13,669 bases of DNA, from the NCBI GenBank assembly GCA_025769875.1, contig JAGFNK010001179.1, positions 1 through 13,669 of the forward strand, read 5' to 3'. Source of the DNA: Russula earlei (taxonomy: Eukaryota > Basidiomycota > Agaricomycetes > Russulales > Russulaceae). Below, in pieces: positions 1 through 8,814 of the stretch. The notes beneath the pieces were generated by a model. That model worked only from the letters and a program-made list of their open reading frames with translations, was not told the DNA's origin and ran no database searches. The number at the start of each line of letters is the position of its first letter. Position 1 is the stretch's first letter. Position numbers and translations under genes: made by a program.

Positions 1-1205
1 TTACACGTTCCGAGCCAGCGAGGTCAACAAAATGGAATTTCGAAATTATGGTCACCCAATCACCGTTATCGTCGTCAATACTCCCTCTCGCATCGTGGTA
101 CCCAAGTGAACTCGCAGGCCGGAGCATAGCCGTTCGCCCCACACCTGATGGCGTTCCTGGGCGGCCAAATGTGGGTGAAGAAACACGGTTCCCCGATGAA
201 GTTGCAAGTATGGAACCTGGACGTGCCAGGCGTGATGGTGACCGCCGTTAGGGGGTAATGGTGAGGAAGAACGTTGCGGTAGGCCCGACCCTCTATATTT
301 TCGCTGGACGAGGGTTAGCGAAAAAATGGCATGCGACCTCGATGATTGCGCATTCATTTCCGTTTCATTCGTTCGTCGAATCGATGTTCCTTGACGAATC
401 AGACTGACCCATAATCAATGGGTCAACTAGCAGGAAGTTTAAACATCGCATCACTCACTTCATGACTTCTGCGGCATTCTTGACGTGGACCTCGCGAAGA
501 CCACCCCAAATGATTGAGCCATCCTTCCCCTCACGTATTTGTACTTCGCGTTTGGTCCCAGTACCGTCGTCGCCAAGCAAGTCAATCAGGTCTTCATTAT
601 ATATTTCAATGAAGGAACCTTTGACGCTATAACTCCAAACGCCACCACGTTCTTCTTTAAGGGCCCGGGTGCGCTGAAAGATGGTGGAGACCGCACGAGG
701 GATGATGCCTATGCCATCTGTGGGGTCTGACGGGTCAGCATCGAGGTCAATGCCGGTCATGGTGTAGGTTTTTCCAGAACTAGTTTGACCATATGCAAGT
801 ATTGTGCAATTAAAACCCTCCAGGAAGCGAGTAATGAGGGGTTGGGCAGTAGCAGTGAAGAGCGCATGCTGGGTACTATTCTGTCCATGCACCTGGTCGA
901 AAGAAAAGTGTTGTTTCTTGGCGGCGGCGACTGGAGAGGGCGAGGAGGGCGCCGACGTGGTGCCTGCACCAGGAGTTGAAGGGGCTGAAGTCGTTACGTC
1001 TATGGATACAGAAGTGGATGAAGTGGCATGAATGACGGTGCGTTGAAAACGAGCGGGAATGTTGATGGCGTCCTGCGGAGTCATCGGCCTGATACGAAGG
1101 GCTGGGAGAGTTGGAGCCAAACAAGAACATGAGAAATAGCATAGGATATCACATACCAACTTGCACGGAGGTTGTAGACGAGCCCGACAACTGTGAGGGG
1201 GCCAT
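1..1205 (-). CDS. Kinesin-4-like motor protein, N-terminal part, three exons, one frameshift
   Basis: This is a microtubule motor; ATP hydrolysis drives movement, and kinesin-4 members act on chromosomes and the mitotic spindle midzone. Exon 1 is 1205-1157, exon 2 is 1101-459 and exon 3 runs from 403 to the left edge. The introns at 1156-1102 (GTATGT..CAG) and 458-404 (GTGAGT..CAG) are each 55 nt. The start ATG at 1205 gives MAPSQLSGSS, then VQVALRIRP across the first splice. The P-loop GQTSSGKT lies at residues 121-128, the family block FIEIYNEDLIDLL follows, switch I NAQSSRSH is near 248-255, and switch II FHFVDLAGSER is at the left edge. Exon 3 shifts frame near 236-250, inside a Ser/Pro-rich insert between switch I and switch II, where one base appears to be missing. 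The bases at the edge (GTGTAA) could be the next splice donor. Kinesin is certain; the kinesin-4 subfamily is inferred from motif style and the long insert. Confidence 0.92.
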
Positions 1206-1369
1206 TGTGGTATCGAGGCCAAATTGCAACGCAGGTTGAGAGGTGAGGGGACTCGTTGTCGCGCGGGAAATAATCGGTGTCGTTGAGTGAATTGATTGCA
1301 ACGCGTGCCTTACGGGCCACCCCTACAAAGCCAAGCGGCGCCATCCGGATTCAACCATGCCGTGGTCCA
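1206..1369. promoter_or_regulatory. Shared divergent promoter between the kinesin gene and IPK1
   Basis: These 164 bp separate the kinesin start (1205, minus) from the IPK1 start (1370, plus), so both promoters and 5' leaders must lie here. I see no clear TATA box. The stretch holds an E2F-like box GCGGGAAA at 1263-1270 (TTTCCCGC on the minus strand), a palindromic MCB box ACGCGT at 1301-1306, and a 10-bp direct repeat ATTGCAACGC at 1223-1232 and 1295-1304. MCB and E2F-type boxes are known targets of G1/S regulators, which would suit a mitotic kinesin. That link is an inference. Confidence 0.6.
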
Positions 1370-1380
1370 ATGGCGATTGA
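1357..1380 (+). promoter_or_regulatory. Short upstream ORF overlapping the IPK1 start codon
   Basis: An ATG at 1357 opens a seven-codon reading frame in a different phase that ends at TGA 1378-1380, just past the IPK1 ATG at 1370. If the transcript starts upstream of 1357, scanning ribosomes would meet this codon first, and it could reduce IPK1 translation. No transcript evidence is available here, so the role is only possible. Confidence 0.35.
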
Positions 1381-2681
1381 TATCTCACAAACCTCTCCCG
1401 CCCAATGGAGATACATTTCTGAAGGCAATGTAACAATCGTCTTCTCTTATAATGGCCCTCATCATCCCACCTTCACCGGTAAGGCATTGCGCATCAGAAA
1501 AGCGCCTCGCGAAACACAGGGACCCCCATTCCCCATTCCAAGGTGACTTAGCAGCATTCCAGCAAAACGTCCTCCCACGTCTTTTAGACCCTGCCTACCT
1601 GCCCGATCTCCAAACCGTGCCTTTGCAAGCAAACTGGGTCGAAGTGCTCTCTAAACAACACGAACCGTTCCGCCCGCAGGAAAGGAGGATCACAAGCAAG
1701 GTCGATTGTTCCAGACGCACTGCCGTTCTCGTAACGGACCTCATAGGTGGACTAACTTGTGCGGTAGAACTGAAGGTGAATAATCTTTGTCTTCCAGATG
1801 TACTGAATGTAATTTCCACAAAGCCGAAATGGGGCTTCCTGCCAAATTGTCTTCATTTGTCACCCGAGACCAAGCCCATCAAGACACAAACCTGCCGGAC
1901 CTGCATGCACGGCCACTTGAAACGGACCGAAGGGGTAAACGCAGCAACGCAGTACTGCCCACTAGATCTCTTCTCGGGATCCAAAGCGCGACTCGAAACC
2001 GCCCTTGGAGGACTTTGGGACTCTTGGATACGATTTAACGGTTCTATCAACAGTCTGCGCATTTTCAACCATGGCAAGGTAGGTGCTGCCAGATGATGTG
2101 GGTCATCGCCTCTCCTTGAATGCTCACGCTGAGAAGGAATTTGGCGTAGGAGCTAACTTTGCGAGCATGGTCACGCGAAACCTTTTCGTTGCCCACTGAC
2201 GCCCCAATAACATCTATCAAGTCGAGTTTCATCAACTCCTTACTCCTGCAAATCCTCCGTACTCCCCTCTTGAATCGCATTTCATCTCTCCAGCGCTCTC
2301 TTGATTCCTTGGATTGCGAGGGGCTTGCCAAACTTATTGAAATTTCTCCTATCTTCGACTTAACTCAACCCACCATGGAAGACTGGGCCTCGTTTGTCGA
2401 TACATTCCTGTCTCCGAAACAACCAGAATCATTCTGACTTCAGCCCAACCAACTTGCGTTATCACTCACTCTCATACGCGCTCTCCGCTACTTTCAAGGA
2501 CTGCTCCCTGATTATTCCGTTACACTCCGATTGGGCTGACGATGAGCACGGCGACAACATCAAGGTTGTTGACTTGGAAATCAAGAGTGTCGAGAACATT
2601 CCTCGCTGGTTGAAGCTAGACCAAAGGATTGTCAATGAGTACGCCAAGCTTGAACAAACAATGAGAAAAGTCATGCATTGA
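1370..2681 (+). CDS. IPK1: Inositol-pentakisphosphate 2-kinase, three exons, two single-base frameshifts
   Basis: The enzyme phosphorylates inositol pentakisphosphate at position 2 with ATP to make phytate (InsP6), which in fungi is linked to nuclear mRNA export. Exons are 1370-1775, 1824-2078 and 2150-2681, giving about 396 residues, close to fungal family size. The start MAIDISQTSP leads into WRYISEGNVTIVFSYNGP, the N-lobe nucleotide-binding region. ELK|PKWGFLP across intron 1 is the family's EIKPK catalytic signature. TCRTCMHGHLK and YCPLDLFSG follow, then SLQRSLDSLDCEGL and LRYHSLSYALSATFKDCSL. Intron 1 (1776-1823, 48 nt) has branch-like CTGAAT. Intron 2 (2079-2149, GTAGGT..TAG) joins in phase and is my best choice. 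One extra base is present near 1515-1546 (by a run of five C) and another near 2405-2437; both exon lengths are one over a multiple of three. Either a young pseudogene or sequence error. The last residues may be affected by the transposon that follows. Confidence 0.87.
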
Positions 2682-2689
2682 ATAATGAC

Positions 2690-3180
2690 AATACCAACAA
2701 TCCGGATTTGGTAGAGCTGCCAGTGGTTGTAATATTACTATCCTTAACTGGGAACTTAGCAGTCCCCCACATCTTGGCAGTTTCACTTTCCCTAATATCT
2801 GCTCAAACAACTCTGTTCCAAAACTTTGTTGCTGTACTATCAATTACCCTTAAGGGGGTTCTAGCAATGACAATTGGACTTCTGAGTCCCCATGTGACTG
2901 AAGCCCTCCTACATTACTTTGAGCTTGTTAAGCAAATCTATGACAACCACCCCCAACTCCTACAAGAGCACATTTGGAACATGAATGAGAAGGGGATACA
3001 ACTTAGTGGGGGCTACAAATACTACAAAAAGTTTTGCCACTTGCATAGCCTCAAGAAAACAAATTTCTGTTGTGTGCATTCCATTCCCTTGAACTGGTCA
3101 CAGTCCTTCCTGATTTGGATGCTCCAATTGGAGGAATCACCACATCCTCAAATGGGTGGATGTTTGGAGTTGCAGCCTTA
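2690..3180 (+). pseudogene. Remnant of a pogo/Tigger-type DDE transposase
   Basis: This is a fragment of a cut-and-paste transposase of the fungal DDE_1 (CENP-B/pogo-like) kind. The clearest part is HIWNMNEKGIQLSGG (motif 2975-3004), which matches the family block around the first catalytic Asp, usually WNMDEKGIQ; here that Asp is Asn, so the fragment could not be catalytic. After a frameshift near 3080-3092 the text continues as LELVTVL, and then SSNGW, which in relatives lies further downstream, so about 25 residues are probably missing. The part before 2880 is only weakly recognisable. No terminal inverted repeats are visible. It starts a few bases after the IPK1 stop and is cut by the LTR at 3182. 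There is not a single CpG between 2705 and 3186. Moderate confidence in family, high confidence that it is dead. Confidence 0.62.
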
Positions 3181-3181
3181 G

Positions 3182-3420
3182 TGTCACGGTTTAGTCATGC
3201 ACTCATGTGGTGCATGACAAATGCATGGATATGTATATAGTTCATTCTTTGTCTTTTTCCCATCCCTCAGTCTTCTACAATAAGACTGAGGTTAGTCACA
3301 CTCTCATTATCTATGTACACAGCTAATTACTCTTTTTTGTAGCACTCATTATAGGTTAGAATACCCACTTAGAGTAGTCTTCTACAACAAGACTGAGCAC
3401 TCATTATAGCATATCCTACA
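3182..3420 (+). repeat. Left LTR of element A (239 bp)
   Basis: The repeat begins TGTCACGG and ends CCTACA (TG..CA), just before a Met-tRNA primer site. It holds a perfect 9-bp stem at 3194-3202/3210-3218 (GTCATGCAC/GTGCATGAC), a TATATAG stretch near 3233-3240, and a perfect 10-bp stem CCTCAGTCTT/AAGACTGAGG at 3265-3274/3282-3291. Part of the second stem-loop is repeated at 3376-3396, and GCACTCATTATAG occurs twice. The partner LTR is outside the window, so the left border rests on the TG end and the break in transposase homology. Confidence 0.78.
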
Positions 3421-3435
3421 GATTATGAGACCTGG
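3421..3435 (+). other. Primer-binding site of element A, elongator Met-tRNA anticodon type
   Basis: GATTATGAGACCTGG directly follows the LTR. Its reverse complement contains GTCTCATAATC, which matches the anticodon stem-loop of eukaryotic elongator tRNA-Met (CAT anticodon) as I remember it. Copia-type elements are known to prime from an internal half-tRNA cut in the anticodon loop instead of from the tRNA 3' end. Confidence 0.55.
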
Positions 3436-3496
3436 TTGTCTCTAAACAAGCCAATAACTACACACACCCAGAACCCCAAAATGTCACAACATAGTA

Positions 3497-4820
3497 ATGG
3501 GCACCAGCACATCCCTGCTGCAAGGCAGAAATGCTTCCTCAGGAGCTGCAGCATCAAGCCCAAAAGCCACTGTGCAACACTATGATGTCCCATTCCTTGA
3601 TAACAAAGGGGTCAAGTTCATGTTCTGGAAGCACTGTGTCCAAATGGTTCTTGAACTCTGAGAACTCCAGACAGTAGTAGATGGCACATATACCAAGCCA
3701 GACCAAAGTGCAGATCCCACTGCCTTTGACAACTGGTCATACTGAGACTGTGAGGCATGTGTGAAAATCTCTCTCACCATATCAGACAAGCCACTAAACA
3801 CCATCCTCAGGATCAATAATGCTAAAGATTGCTGGGACAAGTTATGTGCTCACTATGAAGGAAAGGGTGAACAATGCATGGCCCACTTTATGAGGAATTG
3901 CTTAGGACCACACTCTCCAAAGATGAACCACTTGACCCTCAGATCAACAAACTCATATGTGCCTCTCACACCCTCACAAATCTTAGCTTCCCCCTTGAAA
4001 ACAAGTTCCTTGCATATGTCATTATACTAGCTTTACCTAAATCCATGTCAACCTTCAAGACAATCTTATATTCCATTAAAACCCATGAGATCTCAACCAA
4101 AATTGTCACATCTCAGATCCTTGGTGAGGAGCAGTGTTGCATGCACATGTTGGGGGGTTAGCACTACTGCTTTCTTCACTAAAGCAGCCAAAAAAGCAAA
4201 TGGGAAGAACAAGCAAGGAGAAAAGTCCAAGAAACATTGTGCACACTGCAATATCCATGGTCACAATGTAATGGAGTGCTGAAAACTGAAGAGGGAGCAG
4301 GAGGCAAAGGGGGCAATGACCAACTTCTCTGCAGGTGCAAAGCCATCCACATCCACAAAGATTGCAGTTGCAGACCCCAGTGAAAACATGGTAGAACTAT
4401 TCAGTGCCATCACCACAGATCCTGCACCATGCAACAATGCTGTGTTTGCCCTCCAAGTGCATCATGACTCATCCACCCAGCATCACTGGATAGTCAATTC
4501 TGGTGCATCACACACCATGAGCTGCAACTGGTTCTCATCATTTTCTGTCCTCACACCTCCTACCCACATCACACTCGGAGATGACAGCACCATCTATGCC
4601 ACTGGCATCAGATGCATTCCCATTCACATGCATGCCAATGGAACATGGCACAACGCCATCCTCCAAGACATTTTCTTTGTTCCTTACCTCAATGGCAACC
4701 TCCTATCAGTTGCTCACCTCATGAAGTGTGGTGCTGATGTCCAATTCACCAGAAACAGCTGCCAGCTCTTAAATCAGCAGGGGCACTTCACATGTGATGG
4801 GCACCTTCAACAGAACTTAT
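3497..4820 (+). pseudogene. Element A gag and protease, broken
   Basis: Gag starts at ATG 3497 with MGTSTSLLQG. DVPFLDNKG, LTISDKPLNTIL and CWDKLCAHYEGKG are the usual fungal copia Gag body. In-frame TGA stops occur at 3659 and near 3743, both where relatives have Arg (CGA). The frame shifts near 3890 (DEPLDPQINKL continues in another frame) and back near 4155. A perfect CX2CX4HX4C zinc knuckle, CAHCNIHGHNVMEC, is at 4238-4279, followed at once by another TGA in place of Arg. The protease active site reads WIVNSGASHTM: the catalytic Asp (D in DSGA) is Asn at 4496-4498. The frame ends in element B at 4821, and reading across to 9253 with one CTTAT copy gives QNLYMMDMKT, which restores the expected text. 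Confidence 0.9.
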
Positions 4821-5252
4821 TGTTGAATCGCACAGTGATAAGGTAGATTAGATCGTAATAGATCTAATAAAATGATATTCAGTTTCTGTGAGAAGAAACT
4901 ACTTGTGTCATATTTACCTAATAAAATGATACTACAGCATGTAATCAGCTACTGATAAGATCGTGAGATAGTAAGTACTTACTTCAGTTTCTGTGAGAAG
5001 AAACTGAAGTATCTACTGTATATACGACGCTCTTAAGTATCTGAGAGCATCCCTAATTATTTTGTCTAGTAACTATCAAATTGTTTCATGATCACTATGT
5101 GCTAGCTACCAATTGTCTTAGATCACCCTATCAATTTTGTTATTGTATGTGTTTCAGCAACTGATCTGAAACGCTTATGTGGTCTGGGCCTGTGGGCTGC
5201 CTGGACAGTTTGGGCCAACGCGTCAATGCTTTGGCTACTCTTTATCTCAACA
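4821..5252 (-). repeat. Left LTR of element B (3' LTR of the element, 432 bp)
   Basis: It pairs with 8815-9247 over its full length. Inside are two copies of CAGTTTCTGTGAGAAGAAACT: the one at 4880-4900, and one at 4985-5005 that sits in a perfect 11-bp stem CTTCAGTTTCT/AGAAACTGAAG (4982-4992/4999-5009, 6-nt loop). CTAATAAAATGATA also occurs twice nearby. Compared with the right LTR I count about 27 substitutions and one single-base gap. Confidence 0.95.
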
Positions 5253-5259
5253 TCCCCCT
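5253..5259 (-). other. Polypurine tract of element B
   Basis: On the minus strand AGGGGGA lies directly against the start of the LTR (TGTTGAG). This is where plus-strand DNA synthesis would start in an LTR element, and it confirms the minus orientation. Confidence 0.72.
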
Positions 5260-5355
5260 GTGATCTAGACAGTCAGTAGATTAGATCAGATGAGACCTAA
5301 CCCAGTGACAAAGGAGTGCATTCGTGTGTGGCATGCGTGCATCTTGGTAGACCAT

Positions 5356-5465
5356 CAAGTGAGTGAGTTGGTAAGACTGTGAGTTGAGAGACTCCAAAAG
5401 GAAAGGTGAACAAGTGGGTGAGTCAATAAGACTGTGAGTCAAGAGACTCCAAAAGGAAAGGTGAA
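5356..5465 (-). repeat. Two-copy 55-bp tandem repeat in the 3' untranslated part of element B
   Basis: Units 5356-5410 and 5411-5465 share long identical stretches such as GACTCCAAAAGGAAAGGTGAA. A partial, more diverged third unit follows to about 5495. Where unit 1 has GAGTTGAGAG, unit 2 has GAGTCAAGAG and the third has GAGTCGAGAG, which fits an ancestral CpG lost in two different ways. The repeat lies between the end of pol similarity and the polypurine tract. No coding role is visible. Confidence 0.85.
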
Positions 5466-5639
5466 CATGTGTGGATGCAGAGTCGAGAGACTATCTGTAG
5501 AGTGTTCAGATCTGCACATAGGGGAGGCTGCTGTTAAAACATTAATATATTGCCTAGTTGCCACAGGCGTTGCTTCTCCAGAGTGCTTGATCAAATGGAT
5601 TTCTGCATCTGAATGGAGTGGAATGTGGAAGCGGAATGG

Positions 5640-7769
5640 AAGTCCCGCCATCCCAAGGTAAGACCTCCGAGATTACAGAAGTGGAGTGGAATCTGCCATC
5701 CTGAAGAAATCCGAGATGTGCCTTGATTGATCGATGTCTGTGTTAGCCAAGCGATCGTGTGTAATGTGGATCCCGAGGTATGATGCAATCTTGGCTAGAT
5801 CTGTCAACTCGTAGCACATAGACAAAGATAGATATTGTGCCTGTAGATGTGAGCATTGAGACCATGAGGGTCGCCTAAGATAATGATGTCATCGGCAGAG
5901 AGGATGTGAAGCAAAATGATAGTGGAGCAAAATGATAGTTGAATGTGAGTCACTAAGGACTCCATGAGAATGTGAGTCCCATGTATGAGAGGCCTGTGTA
6001 AGACCAAAAAGTGTTTTTGGTATGATGAAACCTTGCAATTGCTCCAAATAATTCTAATCTTCTTCACCAAGTGAGCCGATGACAAATGTCGACAAGATGT
6101 CCTTGGATCTCCTGATCCATATGCTAGCGTGGCCAACACTGAATAAGAGTTGCTAAGACTCGGACTGGCTACTGGTGAGAAGGTTTCATCAATGTCAATG
6201 CCTTGTAAATTGGGTGAACCCCTGTGCAACTGAAATGTGCGCAAAATCTCCAAGATTTGCGTGCTGCACACCCATTCCGATAAGATTGACAAGATTCCAG
6301 GGACCATTTTTCACAAGCGTGCCGATCATGTATGGATACACAACTTGCCACTCATCGGCAAAATCCAATAAAGTGCCCCCGATATGTAGCCCAGTGATTG
6401 CTTCCATGTAGCCAAGCCGTATGTGATAAGCACCCTCTCGTATCTGTGTGTGCAGTCCCTCCAAGACATTTGGAACATGGATGTGAATAAGACCCAAGAT
6501 GTGTAACTGAGAGCGGATGTGGTGGACCGATGAATTGTCCCAATAATGCTGAGTGAGGATGGCGTAAACAGTATGGCAGAATGCATGTAACTGGCTGTAT
6601 AGGCAGGGTAAGGTATAGTGAGTGTGGTGTGAGGGAATCTAATGGGGTTTCCAGAGGCGCAGAATGAAGTGCCGATGATCTGGTTCATGTGAAATTAAGG
6701 CAGAGAATGTCACCTGTCCTGTAGGGACCAAGAGTTGTGCAGGCGGAGCAGTGTCTGTAACATGTCCCCTGGCTATGCAGTATGCGCTTGTCACGCTACC
6801 ACATGATGGTCAGGCGTGTAGACATATGCCCTACATCTAAAGAAGACGGAATTTGTGAGATGACCAGAGTCAGTCCGTCCATTCACAGTGTATGAAGTGT
6901 GCGTGCACAGAGAATGCGTGATGGAGTCCGATCATTAGTATGGACAGCAGCTTTAGTACTAAGCTCCAGAACCTGAGAGTGAGACCAGCGCCATGCAACT
7001 TTTGAACGTGTGTTGTCTTTAAGGGTCTGATTCCATCTTTCAGTACTCTATTCTCTGGTGGTAAATCTGGCATTGTTAATCTATGTATGATCCCTCATTG
7101 AACTGATAAGTATGTGAGCACGCATTGCCTCAATAGCTAGCGCCTCAAATTGATCTCGTGTGCAGCAGATCGGCTAAGGTGCTGTAGATAATCTTGTAGC
7201 CAAGGATCCGATCGCTAAGGGGAAACCCAGAAAAGAAGTGTTCAGTTGCCGAGTGTATACTCCGGACAGGATAACTGATTGCGATCCGTAAAGCCAAGCG
7301 AGATCCGGGTACCAGAATCACAGTAATAGATTAACGTGCGTGTGGACATATGCCTCATGCACTGATGCTGGATGTGGAATGATAGGTCACTTCTTTGCAC
7401 TTGTAGAGCTGGAGTTATGAAGTTACTACACAATAGATTGTTCTCCAGCCAGCTGTGTGCGATCTTCCAATCTTTGATGTGTAAATTTGAACACCCCTCT
7501 TGAGTGTATGTGATGCATCCCTTGTTCCAAAGTAGCGCATGCACTGTGTAGTCACATGCATTGGCCTTTGGTACATGTAGAATGTCTATGAGGGTTAATA
7601 AGGATATCTCCAAGGCCTTCCAGCCAGCGGGACGGATGCAGATCCAGTCCCAATCTGTCTGATGACTGTATAACCTCCCAGAGTAATAGATCTGGAGGCC
7701 TGGAGCACAAATCATGAAGTCGGGGGTCCGGAACGGACTAATATGATGAGGAGCTCCATAGTCGATCAA
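5640..7769 (-). pseudogene. Element B pol remnant: protease, integrase, reverse transcriptase
   Basis: Read from right to left on the minus strand. Protease text ILIDYGAPHHISP is near 7769, with Tyr where the DSG/DTG motif has Ser or Thr, followed by LIDILHVPKAN. An integrase zinc region HQCMRHMS..LSCPEY has lost its last Cys. FFRCRAYVYTPDHH, near 6800-6870, resembles the integrase C-terminal FGCRAYVHVP block. WNLVNL and VAQGFTQF (6195-6330) open the reverse transcriptase, then GIDIDETFSPVA. LSADDIIILGD at about 5870-5900 stands for the YVDD catalytic site, with Tyr-Val lost. YLGIHITHDRL and DQSRHISDFFRMAD come from the region after it. Every block is in a different frame from the next. A 16-bp tandem duplication at 5911-5942 falls just before the catalytic site. 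Confidence 0.83.
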
Positions 7770-8802
7770 GATCTAGTTGCTGCGTAAAGGGAAACCCAGA
7801 ATCTCATATTCATCGGACGTCCAATACCTCGGTGATAGGAGCAGTATTGCCCACTATGTATGCACTGATGTTTCTGTCAGTGCCTGTCACTTTTGTATTC
7901 ATCGCCTTCTCCTTCCGGTAATCCAGACTGCATGCCCAAGTTTATTTCAATAGCAGCATTGTATCTCAGACGTAGCGTTGTGTGTCTTTACTGGAATGAC
8001 TATATTTTGTGAGGCGGAGAGGCCAGCCTGACAACCATCTTCATTTGATCTGTACCTGGATCGTGTGGGGAAAGGTTCATCAGAGCGCCGGAGGCTAGAA
8101 TTTGTCGACGCGACAGCCAAGTAAGCGTCGGGTAACGTGAAATGAAGATTTAATATGAATAAATGGTTATATTGGAGAGTGATCCATGCATCATTTGTTG
8201 CACTCGCAGGAACGTCTGATGTGTGTCATTTAACATCTAGGAATGTGCGTGTAAGGGATGCCCATGTGTAGAACATTTGACATTGATCTGACACTGCCAT
8301 ATGTGCGTTTGAGTTCCTCCCACTTGAGCTTGCAAGTATACAATTTGGTGTCATTTTTGTTACTGCTGATGTGACCATCTGAATGTATATTTCAGGAGTG
8401 CGTGTGTCTAAAAGAGTTCTCCCTCAGCGTCCTAAGAAGTATTGCTGGAGGGGCTATCATCTGTAACTGTAATGTGATGCGCGATGGGATAATGGCCAGT
8501 AAGTGAGATGACCAAGCAAGTGATCAAGATTGAGGAGGGAACATAAACATTAGGCAAGGTGCTGTGTGATTCAATTAGGTAAATGGGGTGATAAAGCCAA
8601 TCTGGGCAAGTGGAGCAAATACACTTGCCAGATGTTAGAAATTCAATCAGTACCCCTGATGCGTGGGTCAAAACTTCGATCCAAGTACCAAAAGTATGGG
8701 GTGTCGTTCTGATGAACAGTGGCTTGTGAAGGGGAGAGAATGTGTCGATAGACTGTGTGAGCTTGTATGTGGATTTCTGTCTTGGGAATTTAGTAGTGGC
8801 CA
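7770..8802 (-). pseudogene. Element B leader and gag region, heavily degraded
   Basis: By position this should hold the untranslated leader and gag. The longest open stretch on the minus strand (8671-8432, about 79 residues) has no motif I recognise. A weak Gag-like piece, KLKWEELKRTYGS, can be read near 8280-8330, but no zinc knuckle of the CX2CX4HX4C form is visible. I assign it to gag only from its place between the primer site and the protease. Confidence 0.45.
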
Positions 8803-8814
8803 GGGCCCATAACC
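8803..8814 (-). other. Primer-binding site of element B, initiator Met-tRNA anticodon type
   Basis: The plus strand reads GGGCCCATAACC directly against the right LTR. This equals the anticodon arm of eukaryotic initiator tRNA-Met as I remember it, so the minus strand (GGTTATGGGCCC) would pair with that tRNA. It is the half-tRNA priming known for Drosophila copia and Ty5. It fixes the 5' end of element B at the right. Confidence 0.75.

Noticed and set aside
48..251. Open frame on the plus strand over the kinesin
   Set aside because: It is antisense to exon 3 of the kinesin, whose frames carry clear family motifs. The plus-strand translation has none.
239..275. A very short intron in kinesin exon 3 that would repair the frame
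   Set aside because: A GT..AG pair 26 nt apart restores the frame, but this is far below the 48 to 71 nt of the other introns here, and the removed part reads as a normal Ser/Pro-rich insert in the corrected frame.
1483..1501. GTAAGG..CAG as an intron in IPK1 exon 1
   Set aside because: It is only 19 nt and would delete the conserved ALRIRK segment.
2079..2096. IPK1 ending as HGKVGAAR at 2096
   Set aside because: The family-conserved C-terminal half continues to 2681; the extra residues are the start of intron 2.
5356..5495. CRISPR-like array
   Set aside because: There are only two full units with no spacers, inside a eukaryotic retrotransposon.
8803..8814. Part of a real tRNA gene
   Set aside because: Only the anticodon arm is matched and it abuts an LTR, as a primer-binding site does. 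No acceptor stem or T arm follows.
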